Assembly (NCBI GenBank): GCA_020536535.1
Contig: JAHLWZ010000253.1
Location: forward strand, 62,001-126,000
Reading direction: 5' to 3'
Source: Pelomyxa schiedti
Lineage: Eukaryota > Evosea > Pelobiontida > Pelomyxidae
Length of the DNA: 64,000 nucleotides
Below are positions 53,047 to 64,000 of the stretch, piece by piece. Below the pieces are notes generated by a model. That model had not been told where the DNA came from. It did no database searches and was given only the letters and a program-made list of their open reading frames with translations. The position numbers and the translations under genes are program-made. Numbering within the stretch: the stretch's first letter is position 1; each line of letters opens with the position of its first letter.

Positions 53047-55426
53047 ATGTCGTACGACGGAGCGCGGCGATTTGGGGAAGGCTGGCGCAGCAACTACAAT
53101 ACCAACCAACCACGGCAACAGCAACCGCCCTCGTGGCTGACGACGACGCCTTGGGCTGCGACACCGTACGACGGCGGCCTGCTTCAGCACCCTCCGCTGC
53201 CCGCGATGCCCATGCCGGTGCTCACTAACGGCGGCAGCAGCAACAGTTGGGGTGCACCTCCGCGTTGGGATAGCACGCAGCAGCAGCAGCCCCAACGAGA
53301 TCTGGGGCAGCAGCGGCACCAGCAGTATCAGCAACAACAACAGCAGACGAGGGAGAGGGAGAGGGAGAGGGATACGGCGAGTGGAGGACGGGACGACTGG
53401 GGAAGAGACGGCAACAACAATTATGGGTCGTCGAGGGGCTGGCGCGGGGGGCCTTGTTCGGGCGGGGGCGCCTGCGGCGGGTCATCCTACAATCCGTACA
53501 CGCAGCGCGGGTACCAGCACCATTACCAGCACCAACCGCAGACCAGGAACCAGCAGTACCACACACGCTCCCACAATCACCAACCACCGCAAGACCACCA
53601 ATGCCAGTACCAGTACCACCAACAGCCCTCTTGGGGTGATGAGGACGATTCGCCATCCCATCCCGCTGTGTCTGCTACCTCTAGTTGTGGTTCTGATGCA
53701 CCGCGCGACAGCCCGGCTGTTCCCAATGACGATCCGCTGCGGCCTTCGGACATTGCCACGGAGGTGGTGCCTCCTGGCCATGAGCAGGCAGAACACAGTG
53801 AGCGCGTCGAGAGCGCGTCGAAGCCTGCTGTTAATGTGACGGAACAACCTGCCGTTGTTCCCACTGGCGATGTTGGAGGGACCGAGGGCGGGGACAACAC
53901 AGAAATGTCCAGTAAGCTCACTTCGGAGACAAGTGGCCACGGCTCCGAGATAGTGATGACTGAAATGCCACTTTTCACTCAGATACCTGATCCCGTTTAT
54001 AATACCTCTGAGGATCTCCATCGTGAGTACGGTGTCGGATTTCGCATGATGTCAATGATGGGGTGGAAGTATGGAGAGTGTTTAGGTCGAAGTGGTGACG
54101 GAATTCTCAAGCCACTGGGAGTTGACCAAGAAATAAGACCAGAGAGGGCGGGATTGAAAGATGAAACAGAATCCTTCCCTGAGACGAAAGTACCTTCTTA
54201 CTATCTGTTTTTTTCCCTTTAAACAACTCCTTGTAGCCATGGAAAGGGGACCCTGATCAAGAGCCAGAGTGGGCACCTGTAACAGATAACTGGTGCAGTG
54301 ATCCTGTTGACACTGGCAACAATTCACCTGTACTCAACAACACTTCTTCGCCGTCCCTATCACCTCCACCAACATTACAACCGATAAATGCACCCTCATC
54401 CGATTCTCCTTTTCAACCACACTCAGACATTGTCTCAGCAGTTCATAATGGCTATATGTGCTTTGGTCTTGCCTTTTCATATTCCATCCGAGGTCTTCTA
54501 GGACTGCCAATGCAATTCTCTCACCAATACAGGCGGACGATTTGCAAGTGTACCCAGTGAAATCTCAGTGCATGCATTTATTCCTGGGGAGACAAACGCC
54601 ACTCTACCAGTATTCCAAAAGTACCTGGATCCACGCCCGTTCATAAAGGGGTACATTAGATTAGGCTCAAACAAAGGGAATAACAATTTTCTAGGCATTG
54701 CAAAACTCCAGCCTTCCCAGTGTATTTTTCTTTTCAGTTGGGATCTATTACTTATTGCAAATCAGTGATGCGGAGAGAAACTTCCCTAGATTACTGGATG
54801 AACTCTTGTTATTTTTGAATACTCACAAGAAATATGGTACATTGCCAGTTATTGTAACAAGGGTATCTTGATTATTTAACTTCTTATTATAACAATACCA
54901 AAGCGGTGTGATGAAGAAAGGTGAGTTTTCTCCTTTGCATCCCTTTGAATCTTAGGTTCTCACAGAGCCTGTCTTCACGCTATAGCTGAACTTGCTGGTA
55001 TAACTTTTTACTTAAAATCATATTTTTTTGGAGTTAATCACAAACAGGGAGACCAGACCCTATTTCCTCACGAATCTTCGCATTAGAGGACCTTGTGTTT
55101 TGCATTGCAAAAAAACAGAATATTCCGTTCAAATCGTACCCAGAGCTTCAAAATCAAGTTCACATTTCCTATGCTTGTGAATCACAGATCGAAACAAAGT
55201 GGAGCTCTCTCCTCCATTGTTTTAACTCGATTTAACCCAACCTAGGTGTGACTTCCATAAAAAAGCGAGTCACTGCGCCAAAGCTGAATCACGCGCAATA
55301 CACTCAAGCATCAGCTTCGTACTGCGGAAACTGTCAGAAGATGTTGTGAAAGCCAAAGAAGGTGACCAACTTTCACAACAAATAGCAGCCTACCTGGAGG
55401 CACAAAAGACTCGCAAGTCAAGCTGA
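53047..55426 (+). CDS. G-patch plus Maelstrom-domain protein
   Basis: About nine exons, from the ATG at 53047 to TGA 55424-55426. The N-terminal about 300 residues are Gln/Gly/Arg/Tyr-rich and RNA-binding-like. A G-patch follows (GVGFRMMSMMGWKYGECLG, then GILKPLGVDQEIR). A 71-nt intron (about 54464-54534) then joins in frame to a Maelstrom (MAEL) domain. In it, FASVPSEISVHAF with the family's Glu, FQKYLDPRPFIKGYIR, LDELLLFLNTHKKYGTLPV and LEDLVFCIAKKQNIPFK are visible. The zinc-site residues of the ECHC signature are in KCDFHKKASHCAK. Animal Maelstrom has an HMG box and works in piRNA silencing; here there is none. The DnaQ-like fold suggests RNA binding or an ancient nuclease role. The MAEL assignment is by eye but covers start, middle and ECHC end. 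Confidence 0.78.
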
Positions 55427-55480
55427 ACTAAAGAAAACAGAAAAATTGGTAGAAGCATTTTTACATTTTTTTTTATTGCA

Positions 55481-56822
55481 TCAAAAGGCATGTTCGTGAA
55501 TGGTTGGTTGTGTCACAAGAACAGAAACCATGTAGCGGTCAAATACAAAGTAACGGGCTACATAAATGACTCCCCAAACAAGCCAGAACACACTAATGTA
55601 CTGAACCCAACCAAACTTCATAGTCTCAAAGAAGCCGGGCTGATAACTGTATGGTATTTAAGTGGGGAATTGGAGAAGAACTCAACTTACACGACTTTCT
55701 GGGGCGGTACGGCTATGAGAAATGACATTGTAAAAGAGGATGTTTGAGGGTTTGCTGTTGCTGTCGAGCCGTCATAAAGTACTGGATTGTGAGGCTGAGT
55801 ATTGTACCCTGAGGGTCCCCAGTGTGAATACTTGGGATGGAGTAGTATTGACTCTAAATATGGTAAAGTTTCACGTGTAAAACTATGTATGTAAACAAGT
55901 ACCATTTCTTTGAGAATTTAGCATCATCAAATGTGATATTGATGCGTCACTTGATGTGCTGGTATCGGAAAGCATACTACCATTGTACACTTTCCGTGTG
56001 GCAGAGAGAACTGGTAAGGGTTCTTGTTGCTGTAAATTCATGCTGCCATAGATGTCTAGGAACGGTGCTGATGTTGGAAACGATTCGTCTATGAAAAGAG
56101 CTCCCTCCATTTGCATTTTAATTCGTTTCTGGGAAAAAGATTATTGACACCGGTCCATTGTTTGTTACCTTAAGGTTATACTGGAAGAATATTGCTGCAT
56201 ATAGATGATTTACACTTTCTCCTGTTGCCATTGGCATAGAGAGTGACAAAAAGAACTCGTCCACTAATCCATCAAAATCTTTGTCCACTTCACGGGCCTA
56301 TAAATAGAAATGTATTCCACTGGAGGCAGTTGCGATATTTTACCTTGACTGCTGGGGCCCTCTTAGTGCCAGTTACAAGTGACGAAAATGACTTGGACGA
56401 TGACCAGGTGAGAAAGGTAGCAGGTCCTGATAGTTCCACAACAACCTCATGTCTAAAATGTACATCGGGTCTCTCATAGTAACTTTCCTCTTTAATCCAA
56501 AAAGCTGACTTGTGAGAGAGGTGCGCACCAATTAGTTACAGCAATTGAGGATTTGTTGGTTGTTTCACTAGTTTGTAGTGTATGATGTTTGCATAGTTGA
56601 CCACTTCTCAAACTTAAATGCCAAACCAAAGTTTAGCATGGTTTTTAAAACAAGAGAGCAAAGGGTACAAGGAGTAGCAAAGGCGATGAAAAAAGGCAGA
56701 ATCCACAGCGCACAGAACAACAAGATGCTAATGCATGCAGCCGAGGAGCCCAAGGGAGCACGAAACACCCTCGACAATGGCGTCGAGTGCACAACCACAA
56801 TGCGGCCCAGGGTACCCCCCAT
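55481..56822 (-). CDS. TMEM231: TMEM231, ciliary transition-zone (MKS module) protein
   Basis: Two-pass membrane protein of the transition zone that gates protein entry into cilia. It starts at 56822 with a short lead and the first membrane helix (ISILLFCALWILPFFIAFA). The lumenal domain includes YERPDVHFRHEVVVELSG, FIDESFPTSAPFLDIYGS and LQQQEPLPV. The final part is SYQPGFFETMKFGWVQYISV leading into the second helix (WLVWGVIYVARYFVF) and TGA at 55481. The SYQPG-F-E-KF-WVQY block is a hallmark of the family. About five short introns are present. It is divergent from the VPS9 gene and convergent with the Maelstrom gene. Its presence implies the organism builds a cilium or flagellum. Confidence 0.85.
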
Positions 56823-57280
56823 TTTAAACTAACCAATCAAACTGCAGGCCTTCCTCGACCTCTGCCCCTCAGTGTCAGCCTCTGCAGTATAAAGTTTAAC
56901 GCGGGCGATTCTTGAGTGCGGCTGGGTTTCCTTTGGTCTGGGCAGGCAGGAAAGAAACACAACAATCATTTCATCACTGAGGATCTGATCAAGGGGCTCT
57001 TTTCCCCTTTTCTGCGTAATACCGTCGCGCTTCGGTCTTCTATCGTTTCGTAGTGAACAGGAGAGAGGAAGGAGGTTGTTGGGTGGAGGGTAAGAGTGAA
57101 GGCAGGCCATCTTTTGTGTTGTTGCGCCCACCCGTTGACAGACCACACACCTTGGGGATAAGTAACCAAGCCAGTTCTCTCCGTGGCAGGGCATTGGTAG
57201 AGGATTGGGATTGGGAGAGGGAGGAGATAGAGGAGAGGAGAGCGAAAGGGAAAGGGAAAGGAGGGCAGGGTGGCAGGGGA
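56823..57280. promoter_or_regulatory. Divergent intergenic region (TMEM231 / VPS9 gene)
   Basis: This 458-bp spacer lies between two outward-reading start codons and should hold both promoters. The last 100 bp are purine-rich on the plus strand (GGGAGAGGGAGGAGATAGAG type), like tracts seen in the dispersed repeats. A 183-codon Pro/Ser-rich open frame on the minus strand is judged to be a by-product of this composition. Confidence 0.4.
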
Positions 57281-60200
57281 ATGATGACAACGGAGGGGGG
57301 CGGGGTGCCTCCGTTGTGGAGAAACGACGGGTACATAATCCTCGAGAACCACGTGGGGGTCGTGTCATCCAAAAACACATCGCAGTCTGTGACGGATGAC
57401 TTGGGTATCGGTGCTTTTTTTGTTCTTTTTCTCTTTTTTTTTTTTCCTTTTTTTTTTTTTTTTTTGCTTCGGGTATGAGCGATTGGGTGATTTATTCTTC
57501 CCTTTTCCACAGTTTATGAGGATGGCTTCGTGATTGAAGAATGGCTTGAAATGAAAAAAGTGGTATGGATTCCTTTTTGCTAGTATTTCTCCAAAATAAT
57601 TGTTTGTGTAAGGAAATTTTCTTGGAGGAGGGAAGTAAGTTTATGAATGAGAAAATCTCCACCCCTGGGAATCCATCCTCTCCCCAGGGCGTAACTCCTG
57701 GGGGTGATGTGGAGAAAAAGAAGGTAACTAGGCCACAGTCGTCATCCACTTCAACTGCCCCAAGCTTTTTTCAAACACTGCGACGCAAGGCAAGTCTATA
57801 CCTCCCGTTTACTTCTAATTCCATACAGAATAACGATTTTGTTCGACGAGGTTCACTTATGTTTTCTCGACCAAAAATCGTTCTCTCGGCGTTAGAAAAT
57901 CCTGAAACCTCCTTCCCAACAATACTACAGACCCCACAGTGCAAGGATATGAGAGATGCTGTTGCAAGGCATGTCGACAACCAAATCCACAGTTTTGTAG
58001 CTTGTGTGACACTTTAGATTTCAGATTCCTCAATGGTTTTGAGCGAAAGGTAAAAGGAATGACTCTGGACCAAGAAGCCGAAGTTCTTCGAAATTTCCTT
58101 TCTTCAGCAGAGTACACAATGCGTGTGTGCCCGCCATGGAACCATATGCCACCAGAAAAATTTGTACTTGCAAAAGAGAGCATGAAACGCCATGTGTTTG
58201 GGCATCTGTACAACATTGTATTTTTCAACCAGCAGCTTCAGGAGCACGATGCCAAGTTTACTGAACATGTGGCAAAATTAAAATTAGTGGTCACTCCTGA
58301 AACTGTTGAAATTTCCAATTCCGTCGATGATACACTTGTCCAACGAGCAGCACAGGGTATTTTTTTTCTGTAAGAATTCTCCTAACAAAACTAGAACTGG
58401 AAGGCATGGACACGTTGTTTACACCCTATGAAAAACTTGCCTGCATTCTCAATGCTTGTAAAGTTGTACTATGTAGGCAACGAAGTGCCAAACTGTACAT
58501 TTACTTTAAAAAGTTTCCCTGCAATCCTTTGGCAGTATTGGCGGTGCTGATGATTTTCTTCCTTCCATAATATACCTTCTCATCAAGGCAAACCTTCCTC
58601 ACGTATTTTCAAACACCTCGTATGTATTTTATTTATGGTTTTCACTTCACCTATTAACTGCTAAAAGCATGTTTTTGTTGGTTACATAAATTAATCAAAT
58701 TGTCAATGACTTAGAGAAATAAGGTTCATAGGACGGTTTGCTGGTGTGGAAGACAGAAATGATGAGGCTTATTGCTACTATACTCATCTCGTTTCCGCTT
58801 CTATGTATATAGAGACAATGCCGGCACCGGCTGAAGCACCCACAGAAACAAAGACAGCCGATCCTCAGTATGAAATTGGAATGAGCCATAGGAATAACAA
58901 TTACAAGGCCTATTGCAATAAGTACTCAGGTTGTGGATCAACCTGCACCTTCACAGGGAAGCACGCAGAAGCCGGTTCCTACTCCCGTAGTAAGTCCAGT
59001 TTCTACAACAACTCCTGTGGCGCCTACAACTCCAAGCTCTCCAGCACCCTCAGCTTCTCAACCATGGTCTCACCTGAGACAGATACCATCAAAATAGTCT
59101 AACCAAATTTTAGGTTACTTCTAAAGCGCACTCTTTCTCGGATCCAAGACAGAGCAGCAGCAGAATTTAGTAGTCCGTCACAACGCACTCAAACACCAAT
59201 TAAAAAACCTGACTCAACACCAAGATCTGAAGCAACACCACTAAAAGCCATTTCCCCTGTGTCTTTTGAAGATGATTACAATGGTGCACTCCAAATTAAT
59301 TAACAATTTAATTAATGTAGAAAACAGGTTTGTTTCCCATGCCAGTTACCCTGGACCTGTTTCCTACTTTATCTCCTTGTAGAATTGGCTTGGACTCTAT
59401 GGTTTGTTTTCTCTTCATGTAACTCTTTCATTCATAAGCATCCAAAAAAAAAAGGTTTACTCCATTTCACCTGTTGGAAGAGGTGAAGTATGGGTTGGCT
59501 CGTTTGATGGTAAGATACACATTTTTAGAGAGTCAACCGAGTTCGTTTGCACTGTTCCAATACATCACTCTCCAATACGGTGCATTTGTCCTTCAATTGA
59601 CAGTGTATGGCTTTCTTCAGATGAAGGAACTTTATATGGCGTGAATGTGTTTTCTCACCGAGTATCCCAAATGGTATGACAATTTGCAATAACTGCCACT
59701 AATAACAGCAGGAATCAGTACATGATAAAAATCACCCTTCTGTTTGTTGTGTTATTCCAGTACGTCAGGATCGTACCTCTTGTATTATAGCAAGCATTGC
59801 ACATTCCCTTACTGTAAAAAGCTCTCAAGTAGCACTCCTCTCTGTTTCCATTTTCACCCCTCCTGGAAGTTCAAGTGGAAGTAAAGGAATGGTTGTGGCC
59901 GTTGTCGTAGTGGACAATATACTTCCTGGGCAAACCGTAACTTGTGCAGTGCTACACGACGATACTCTTTGGCTTGGCTGTCTGAGTGGGAAAATTCTTA
60001 TACTAGAGTCATCAACACTAAATGTTGTGAGAGAAGTTGAACTGTCATCACCAGAACCTTCAGCAGTGATGTGCATAGTCAGCGGCGAACGAACCTTGTG
60101 GGTTGGAACTCAACGCTCTACTTCCATTGTTTCAATTGACGGCAAGACTGGCTTGCAACTTAGTGTACTTACAACTGTCTCCGATTCCCCCATCCACAAC

Positions 60201-60893
60201 GATGCCGCTCAATACGGAAATTTGCATAGCGGTGGCTCTAGTACTACAATGACTCCTTGCAGTATACGAAGTAGAAGCACCAGTAGAGTTGTACTCCCTG
60301 GTGCTCATTCAGCTCTCCCAACCGATTTGCCCTCTTCTGTTGGAATAGCGGCCCTGTGCAAGTACGGACAATTTCTCTTTGCCCTCCCCACAAACGGCGA
60401 GCCGATGTGCTGGGATGTCAATACCGGCAGCTTTGCCTGGATGTTTCACAACGAAGAAAACGACGCAATAGAACCCGGTCCACAAATTGCAACAAGACCC
60501 CCTCCCCACACCCAGTCCCCAAGCCCAGCCCGGCGGCCCATTCCATCAACATCCACACCAACACCACACAGCACATTACGCAGAAGCAGCCTTACAACAC
60601 AAACAACTCAGTCATCACACCCAAACGCTAACACAAACAATCAAACCGAGCACCGGCACCTGCAACATGAAGCGGAGCAAGAACCACAACAAAAACAACA
60701 AACCGCGAAACACAACAGTGACCAAGAGTGGCCGGAAGAACCGCAACATAAAGATACAGAACACCCCAACCAAGTCACAGAATGGCGGCCAGCAATGATC
60801 CTGCTTGAAAGTGCTGCCCTTGTACAATCAAACCCCATAGCTCTGTGGTGCACAACAGCCTCTGCCAACAGTGTAGTTTTAGTATGGAGATAG
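57281..60893 (+). CDS. VPS9-domain Rab GEF with C-terminal WD/beta-propeller
   Basis: VPS9 domains activate Rab5-family GTPases on endosomes. The start at 57281 gives MMTTEGGGVPPLW; a disordered Ser-rich region follows. The helical bundle and VPS9 core read LRNFLSSAEYTMRV, VFGHLYNIVF, MDTLFTPYEKLACILNACKV, IGGADDFLPSIIYLLIKAN and YYTHLVSASMYIET. A Pro/Ser/Thr linker then leads, through an apparent 7-nt exon (59321-59327), to propeller blades: VYSISPVGRGEVWVGSFDGK, WLSSDEGTLYGVN, LWLGCLSGKILIL and TLWVGTQRSTSIVSIDG. A Gln/Thr/Pro-rich insert precedes the last strand. About ten introns are present. The alternative is two genes split near 59300, but the open frame and microexon favour one. Confidence 0.78.
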
Positions 60894-61476
60894 TGCTAAC
60901 ACCAACATTTCAGTAGGACCTTACTCACGAGGGTAGGTACATAGCCACCCCCCTATTGTAGTCTAGTGGAAAAATTTTGCACACTTCTGTACAAAACTCA
61001 TCGGTACTGCACCTAATGTCATTCCGTTGCTTTTTACCGAAAATTGAAGTATTTCACACTACCTGGTTAAGGGGCATCCCAAAAGTCGGCGAAAAATCCT
61101 GTAAAAAGAAGGTGGAATTCTTGATTCAGGGCAGGACGCGGACGTGCACGTCGATTGCTGTTCTGCCGGTTAAACAAAATAAAACATCAACCAAAAAAAA
61201 GGAAAGGAGATTTCCTTTGGAGCAATTAGATTTTCATAAAATAAAAAAACTAATGGACTAAAGGCCACAAGCGCCACACATAAACGTAGAGACGAGTGTA
61301 TAGAACGAGAACGAGACCCAGAAATCTACAAGTGCTGTTTACGGTCGTAGCTGCGAATCGCGAGCGAAGACACCGAAACAAAACAGACTGCTCGACGCGC
61401 GAGTCAGATCTACGCCCACTTTGCGGCAAAGCTTTGAGGATTGTTGTATTGTAGAAACCACCGTGATTTTATACAT
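60894..61476. other. Intergenic region between VPS9 and PI4K genes
   Basis: This 583-bp stretch has no recognisable exon. A 94-codon open frame (60977-61261) is Lys-rich without family resemblance and was not called. The AT-rich part near 61180-61260 may hold the PI4K promoter. Confidence 0.4.
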
Positions 61477-63207
61477 ATGTTGTATGCTCAGCCTAACGCT
61501 GCCACTCATGCTGCCACGAGCACGGTGATGGCTGCGGTGCTCTCTGCCGTCGCTTCTGCGAGGACACCGCCACCGCAACCTATCACCACGACTCCGAATC
61601 CTGTGCAGGTATCAACGGCGTCTTATTTCTCCTCACCTTCCCCGTCGGTTTTAACAAACTCAGCAACCGGCACCATTCCATTCGGTTACCCTTTGCCGTC
61701 GAGGTCGCCGTCGCCGGCACCTCTTTCTCGCTCGTCCACTCCCCTGATCTCCTCTGTACCCTCCCGTTGCCCCACACCATCTATCCTTGCGTCTCTTCTC
61801 CCCCCACGAGCTCCCACTCCTTCATGCATAGTTCCTGGGTACAACCCGACACCATCATCGGCATCATTCGCTTACTCACCTTTGTCTTCGAGATCGCCTT
61901 CTCCCTCTCCGTCGGTAGCGGCAGTTCCATCTCGAGCCCCCACTCCCGGCATCCGGTCTTTTTCACCAACTGTGTTGCGAAGTGATTCTGTTTCATTTGG
62001 ACAGTCGGATAATTCAAAGAAGGCTGCAAGAGAAGACAATTCGGCAGTACATCACACCCCTCGTAGCTCGTTGAGCCTCAAGATTGCAGCTATGTCTGAA
62101 CTCGCCGGTTTGTCTTCCTCACAACTGCCCCATTTCTTATGTTCTTTTAGCAACGGCTTCGAGTTGTGTCAAGGAAATTGTACCCCTCTCAGTACCAGCA
62201 TCTCAGTGTTCAGGAGGGGTTTACTTTATACGGTCACCACAGGGACACAAGGTTGCAGTTTTCAAACCCTGTGACGAAGAACCTGGTGCTCCAAATAACA
62301 CGCACTCTCAAAGTATACTTTTTTCAACTCCTAAATTGAACTCACATGAATGAAAGAACTACGAAAAGGATTCGTCCCTGGAGAAGGAGCACTGAAAGAA
62401 GTCATTGCCTATGTTTTGGATCATGACGGCGTGGCTGGTGTGCCACCTACTGTGCTAGCCGACTTGCCGGCTATGCAATTTGCCTGTTCTCAAATTATGA
62501 GAAAAGGAGTACCACTTCAACGTGGTTCAGTGCAGCAGTTCATCAACCAAGCACACGATTCCTGGGATATTGGCCCGCAAGTCTTTCCCGAGGAACAAGC
62601 TCAAGCCATAGCCTTGTTGGATTTGCGGTTGTTGAATGCTGACCGGCATGGAGGAAATATCCTCGTACGCTTTGAACACAAATACGATGATGATATGGGT
62701 GAAGACTCCGATGACGATAACTGGTGGCGCAGGCATTCAGGACAAAAACCAACCTTGATTCCTATTGATCACGGCTTTTGTCTGCCAGGCTACCCGGAAA
62801 TAGGCAAGTCCTGGTTTGAGTGGTCTTCTTGGCCACAATGCCGGCGGCCTCTAACACGCCGATTGGTGGAGTATGTTGCCACTCTTAATGGTGATAATGA
62901 TGCACGCGTCGCCCGTTCTCTAGGCCTTAGAGAAGCCTGCTGTACTACTTTGAGGATAGGCACTCTTGTGGTCAAGAAGTGTGTGCTTGCAGGCCTCACT
63001 CTGTGTGATATTGCCAACCTGGTCTGCCGTGAAAAAGAAGATGATACCCCTTCTCGCCTGGAGGTGTTGTGCGCTGAGGCAGAGAGGTGCGTAGTTGGGA
63101 GGCAACACTGTGGAGGAGGGAGTGTGCGCGACGCCCAGTATGTAGCTCTCATGCTGGCGGAGCTAGATAGATTGCTAACCACAGAACTGCGTGGGCACTG
63201 CTACTAG
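61477..63207 (+). CDS. Phosphatidylinositol 4-kinase, gamma/type II-like
   Basis: Phosphorylates phosphatidylinositol at position 4, or acts as a protein kinase as some plant gamma-type members do. The start at 61477 is followed by about 200 residues of Ser/Pro-rich sequence with SRSPSP, SRAPTP and SRCPTP repeats. The kinase domain begins GGVYFIRSPQGHKVAVFKP (nucleotide-binding lysine) and continues DEEPGAPNN, EVIAYVLDHDGVAGVPPT and SVQQFI. The catalytic loop is LDLRLLNADRHGGNILV and the metal site is LIPIDHGFCLP. YFEW-like WFEWSSWPQ follows. Two short introns (62108-62151 and about 62312-62355) interrupt it. Unlike plant gamma kinases no ubiquitin-like domain precedes the kinase. Confidence 0.9.
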
Positions 63208-63328
63208 TACCCGGCTGGTATCTCGTCGAGCAAGCGATGGTGTAAAATAAAGCCTGTGTTGTGCAACTTACTCATAATAGAAACCCCAAACACCCCCCTT
63301 TACCAGGATTTTGTTATCCTTTTAGACG

Positions 63329-64000
63329 TCAACACAAAGCCAACAACACAACGACCACCACAAGCCCAAAGTACACGGGATTTATTGTGCTGGCTCCAGA
63401 ACTGTCTCCTCCCACGCACTCCTTGATTGCGTCCTGCAGTTCCCACCCCGGGTTCTCGTCCGCCACGAACTCATAGGCTCCAACTGTTGGTGTTGAGGCA
63501 CTCCGGTCGAGGCAGTTGAAGTCCTGGTCTGACCAGCCGCCTTGTCCGGCATCAATTAGGTCGCTGCCAGTCACAGGATACACAGACTGTGTGTCATCGC
63601 CTTAAAGAGGCATTAGTGAGAGTGTTTCTGGCGATGGAAGAGAGAAATCACCGATTGTTTCTTCAATGCTGGGAACTAGGAATGCGCCGGAAGAGGTAAT
63701 GGAACTGGGGACTGAGCCACCAAGGTAAGCGTTGTAGAACCAAGAAGCTCCGGTTTGGTCATCTGACATACAAATAGCGGTGGAACTTGGGCACAGGAAC
63801 GCATTGTTTGCAACGGAAAATGTGTCAATGTTGTATGACCAGGAGGAACCGTACAGGCAGCAGCTGGAGGTCTGCGTTGAGCGCCTTATGGTATTATGCA
63901 CAATTGTGATGTTTCTGGGTTGCTGCCCCGATTGCATATCATGATTGTTAATCATAATTCCGTGAGCCGCGCAGTCTAACACGATGTTGTTGGCAATGAC
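63329..64000 (-). CDS. Parallel beta-helix surface protein, 3' part only
   Basis: The gene runs off the right edge of the window. The visible exon (to about 63652) has right-handed beta-helix-like rungs: NIVLDCAAHGIMINNHD, NITIVHNTIRRS and FSVANNAFLCPSST. A short intron (donor GTGATT, acceptor TTTAAG at about 63605) leads to the last exon. It carries DLIDAGQGGWSDQDFNCLDR, a GAYEF ending typical of pectate-lyase-fold secreted proteins, and then a hydrophobic tail (VYFGLVVVVVLLALC). The tail suggests a GPI anchor or membrane segment. Function is unknown; carbohydrate binding is a guess. It is convergent with the PI4K gene. Confidence 0.75.

Noticed and set aside
56829-57510. Pro/Ser-rich minus-strand frames (183 and 156 codons)
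   Set aside because: They overlap the first VPS9 exon and a purine-rich tract; no start context or family match.

Overview
The window is nuclear DNA from a unicellular eukaryote. It is gene-dense: about 25 protein-coding genes lie on both strands with short spacers. Almost all are split by very short GT-AG introns (about 30-70 nt) with a C-T-A/G-A-C-like branch site and a T-rich 3' end. TAA, TAG and TGA all act as stops, so the standard code is used. A transition-zone protein (TMEM231) implies a flagellated cell. A Maelstrom domain, ADF/cofilin, Sel1 and kelch proteins and two GPI-anchor-like surface proteins fit a free-living protist. An amoeboflagellate such as an archamoeba is a guess only. 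I found no tRNA, rRNA, CRISPR array or prokaryotic feature.

Layout. 0.2-2.4 kb: A/B-type cyclin (+). 2.9-6.0 kb: both serine palmitoyltransferase subunits head to tail, very probably one fused LCB2-LCB1 gene (+). 6.1-8.2 kb: importin alpha (-). 8.2-13.3 kb: a large Cys-rich/ankyrin-like gene (-) embedded in a dispersed repeat family. 13.4-14.0 kb: small Cys-rich GPI-type surface protein (-). 14.3-22.6 kb: PPIL4-type cyclophilin-RRM, CLPTM1 and a Sel1-repeat protein (all +). 22.8-25.4 kb: unrecognised Gln-rich protein (-). 25.7-27.8 kb: sedolisin protease (+). 27.9-36.0 kb: three minus-strand genes (CCX/NCLX-type cation exchanger, LRR-TM-kinase, secreted beta-lactamase-like hydrolase). 36.1-47.3 kb: USP4/15-type deubiquitinase, cofilin, a second deubiquitinase and a kelch-RING protein (all +). 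47.4-49.5 kb: a hypothetical gene (-) and HP1 (+). 49.9-52.1 kb: rearranged second copy of the 8-13 kb repeat block with a truncated gene copy. 52.1-55.4 kb: small coiled-coil (HAUS1-like) protein and a G-patch/Maelstrom protein (+). 55.5-56.8 kb: TMEM231 (-). 57.3-60.9 kb: VPS9 domain/beta-propeller protein (+). 61.5-63.2 kb: gamma-type phosphatidylinositol 4-kinase (+). 63.3-64.0 kb: 3' end of a beta-helix surface protein (-), running off the window.

These are mostly unlinked housekeeping genes, not an operon or defence island. Three points stand out: the LCB2-LCB1 fusion, whose exons add up in frame only if a downstream AG is used, as also happens in the cyclin gene; the G-patch plus Maelstrom architecture; and the two-locus repeat family that carries promoter-like DNA and gene ends. 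Exon boundaries were read by eye from frame, splice signals and family resemblance. Those of the cyclin, the synthase, the cofilin and the small GPI-type protein were checked for total frame; others are approximate.
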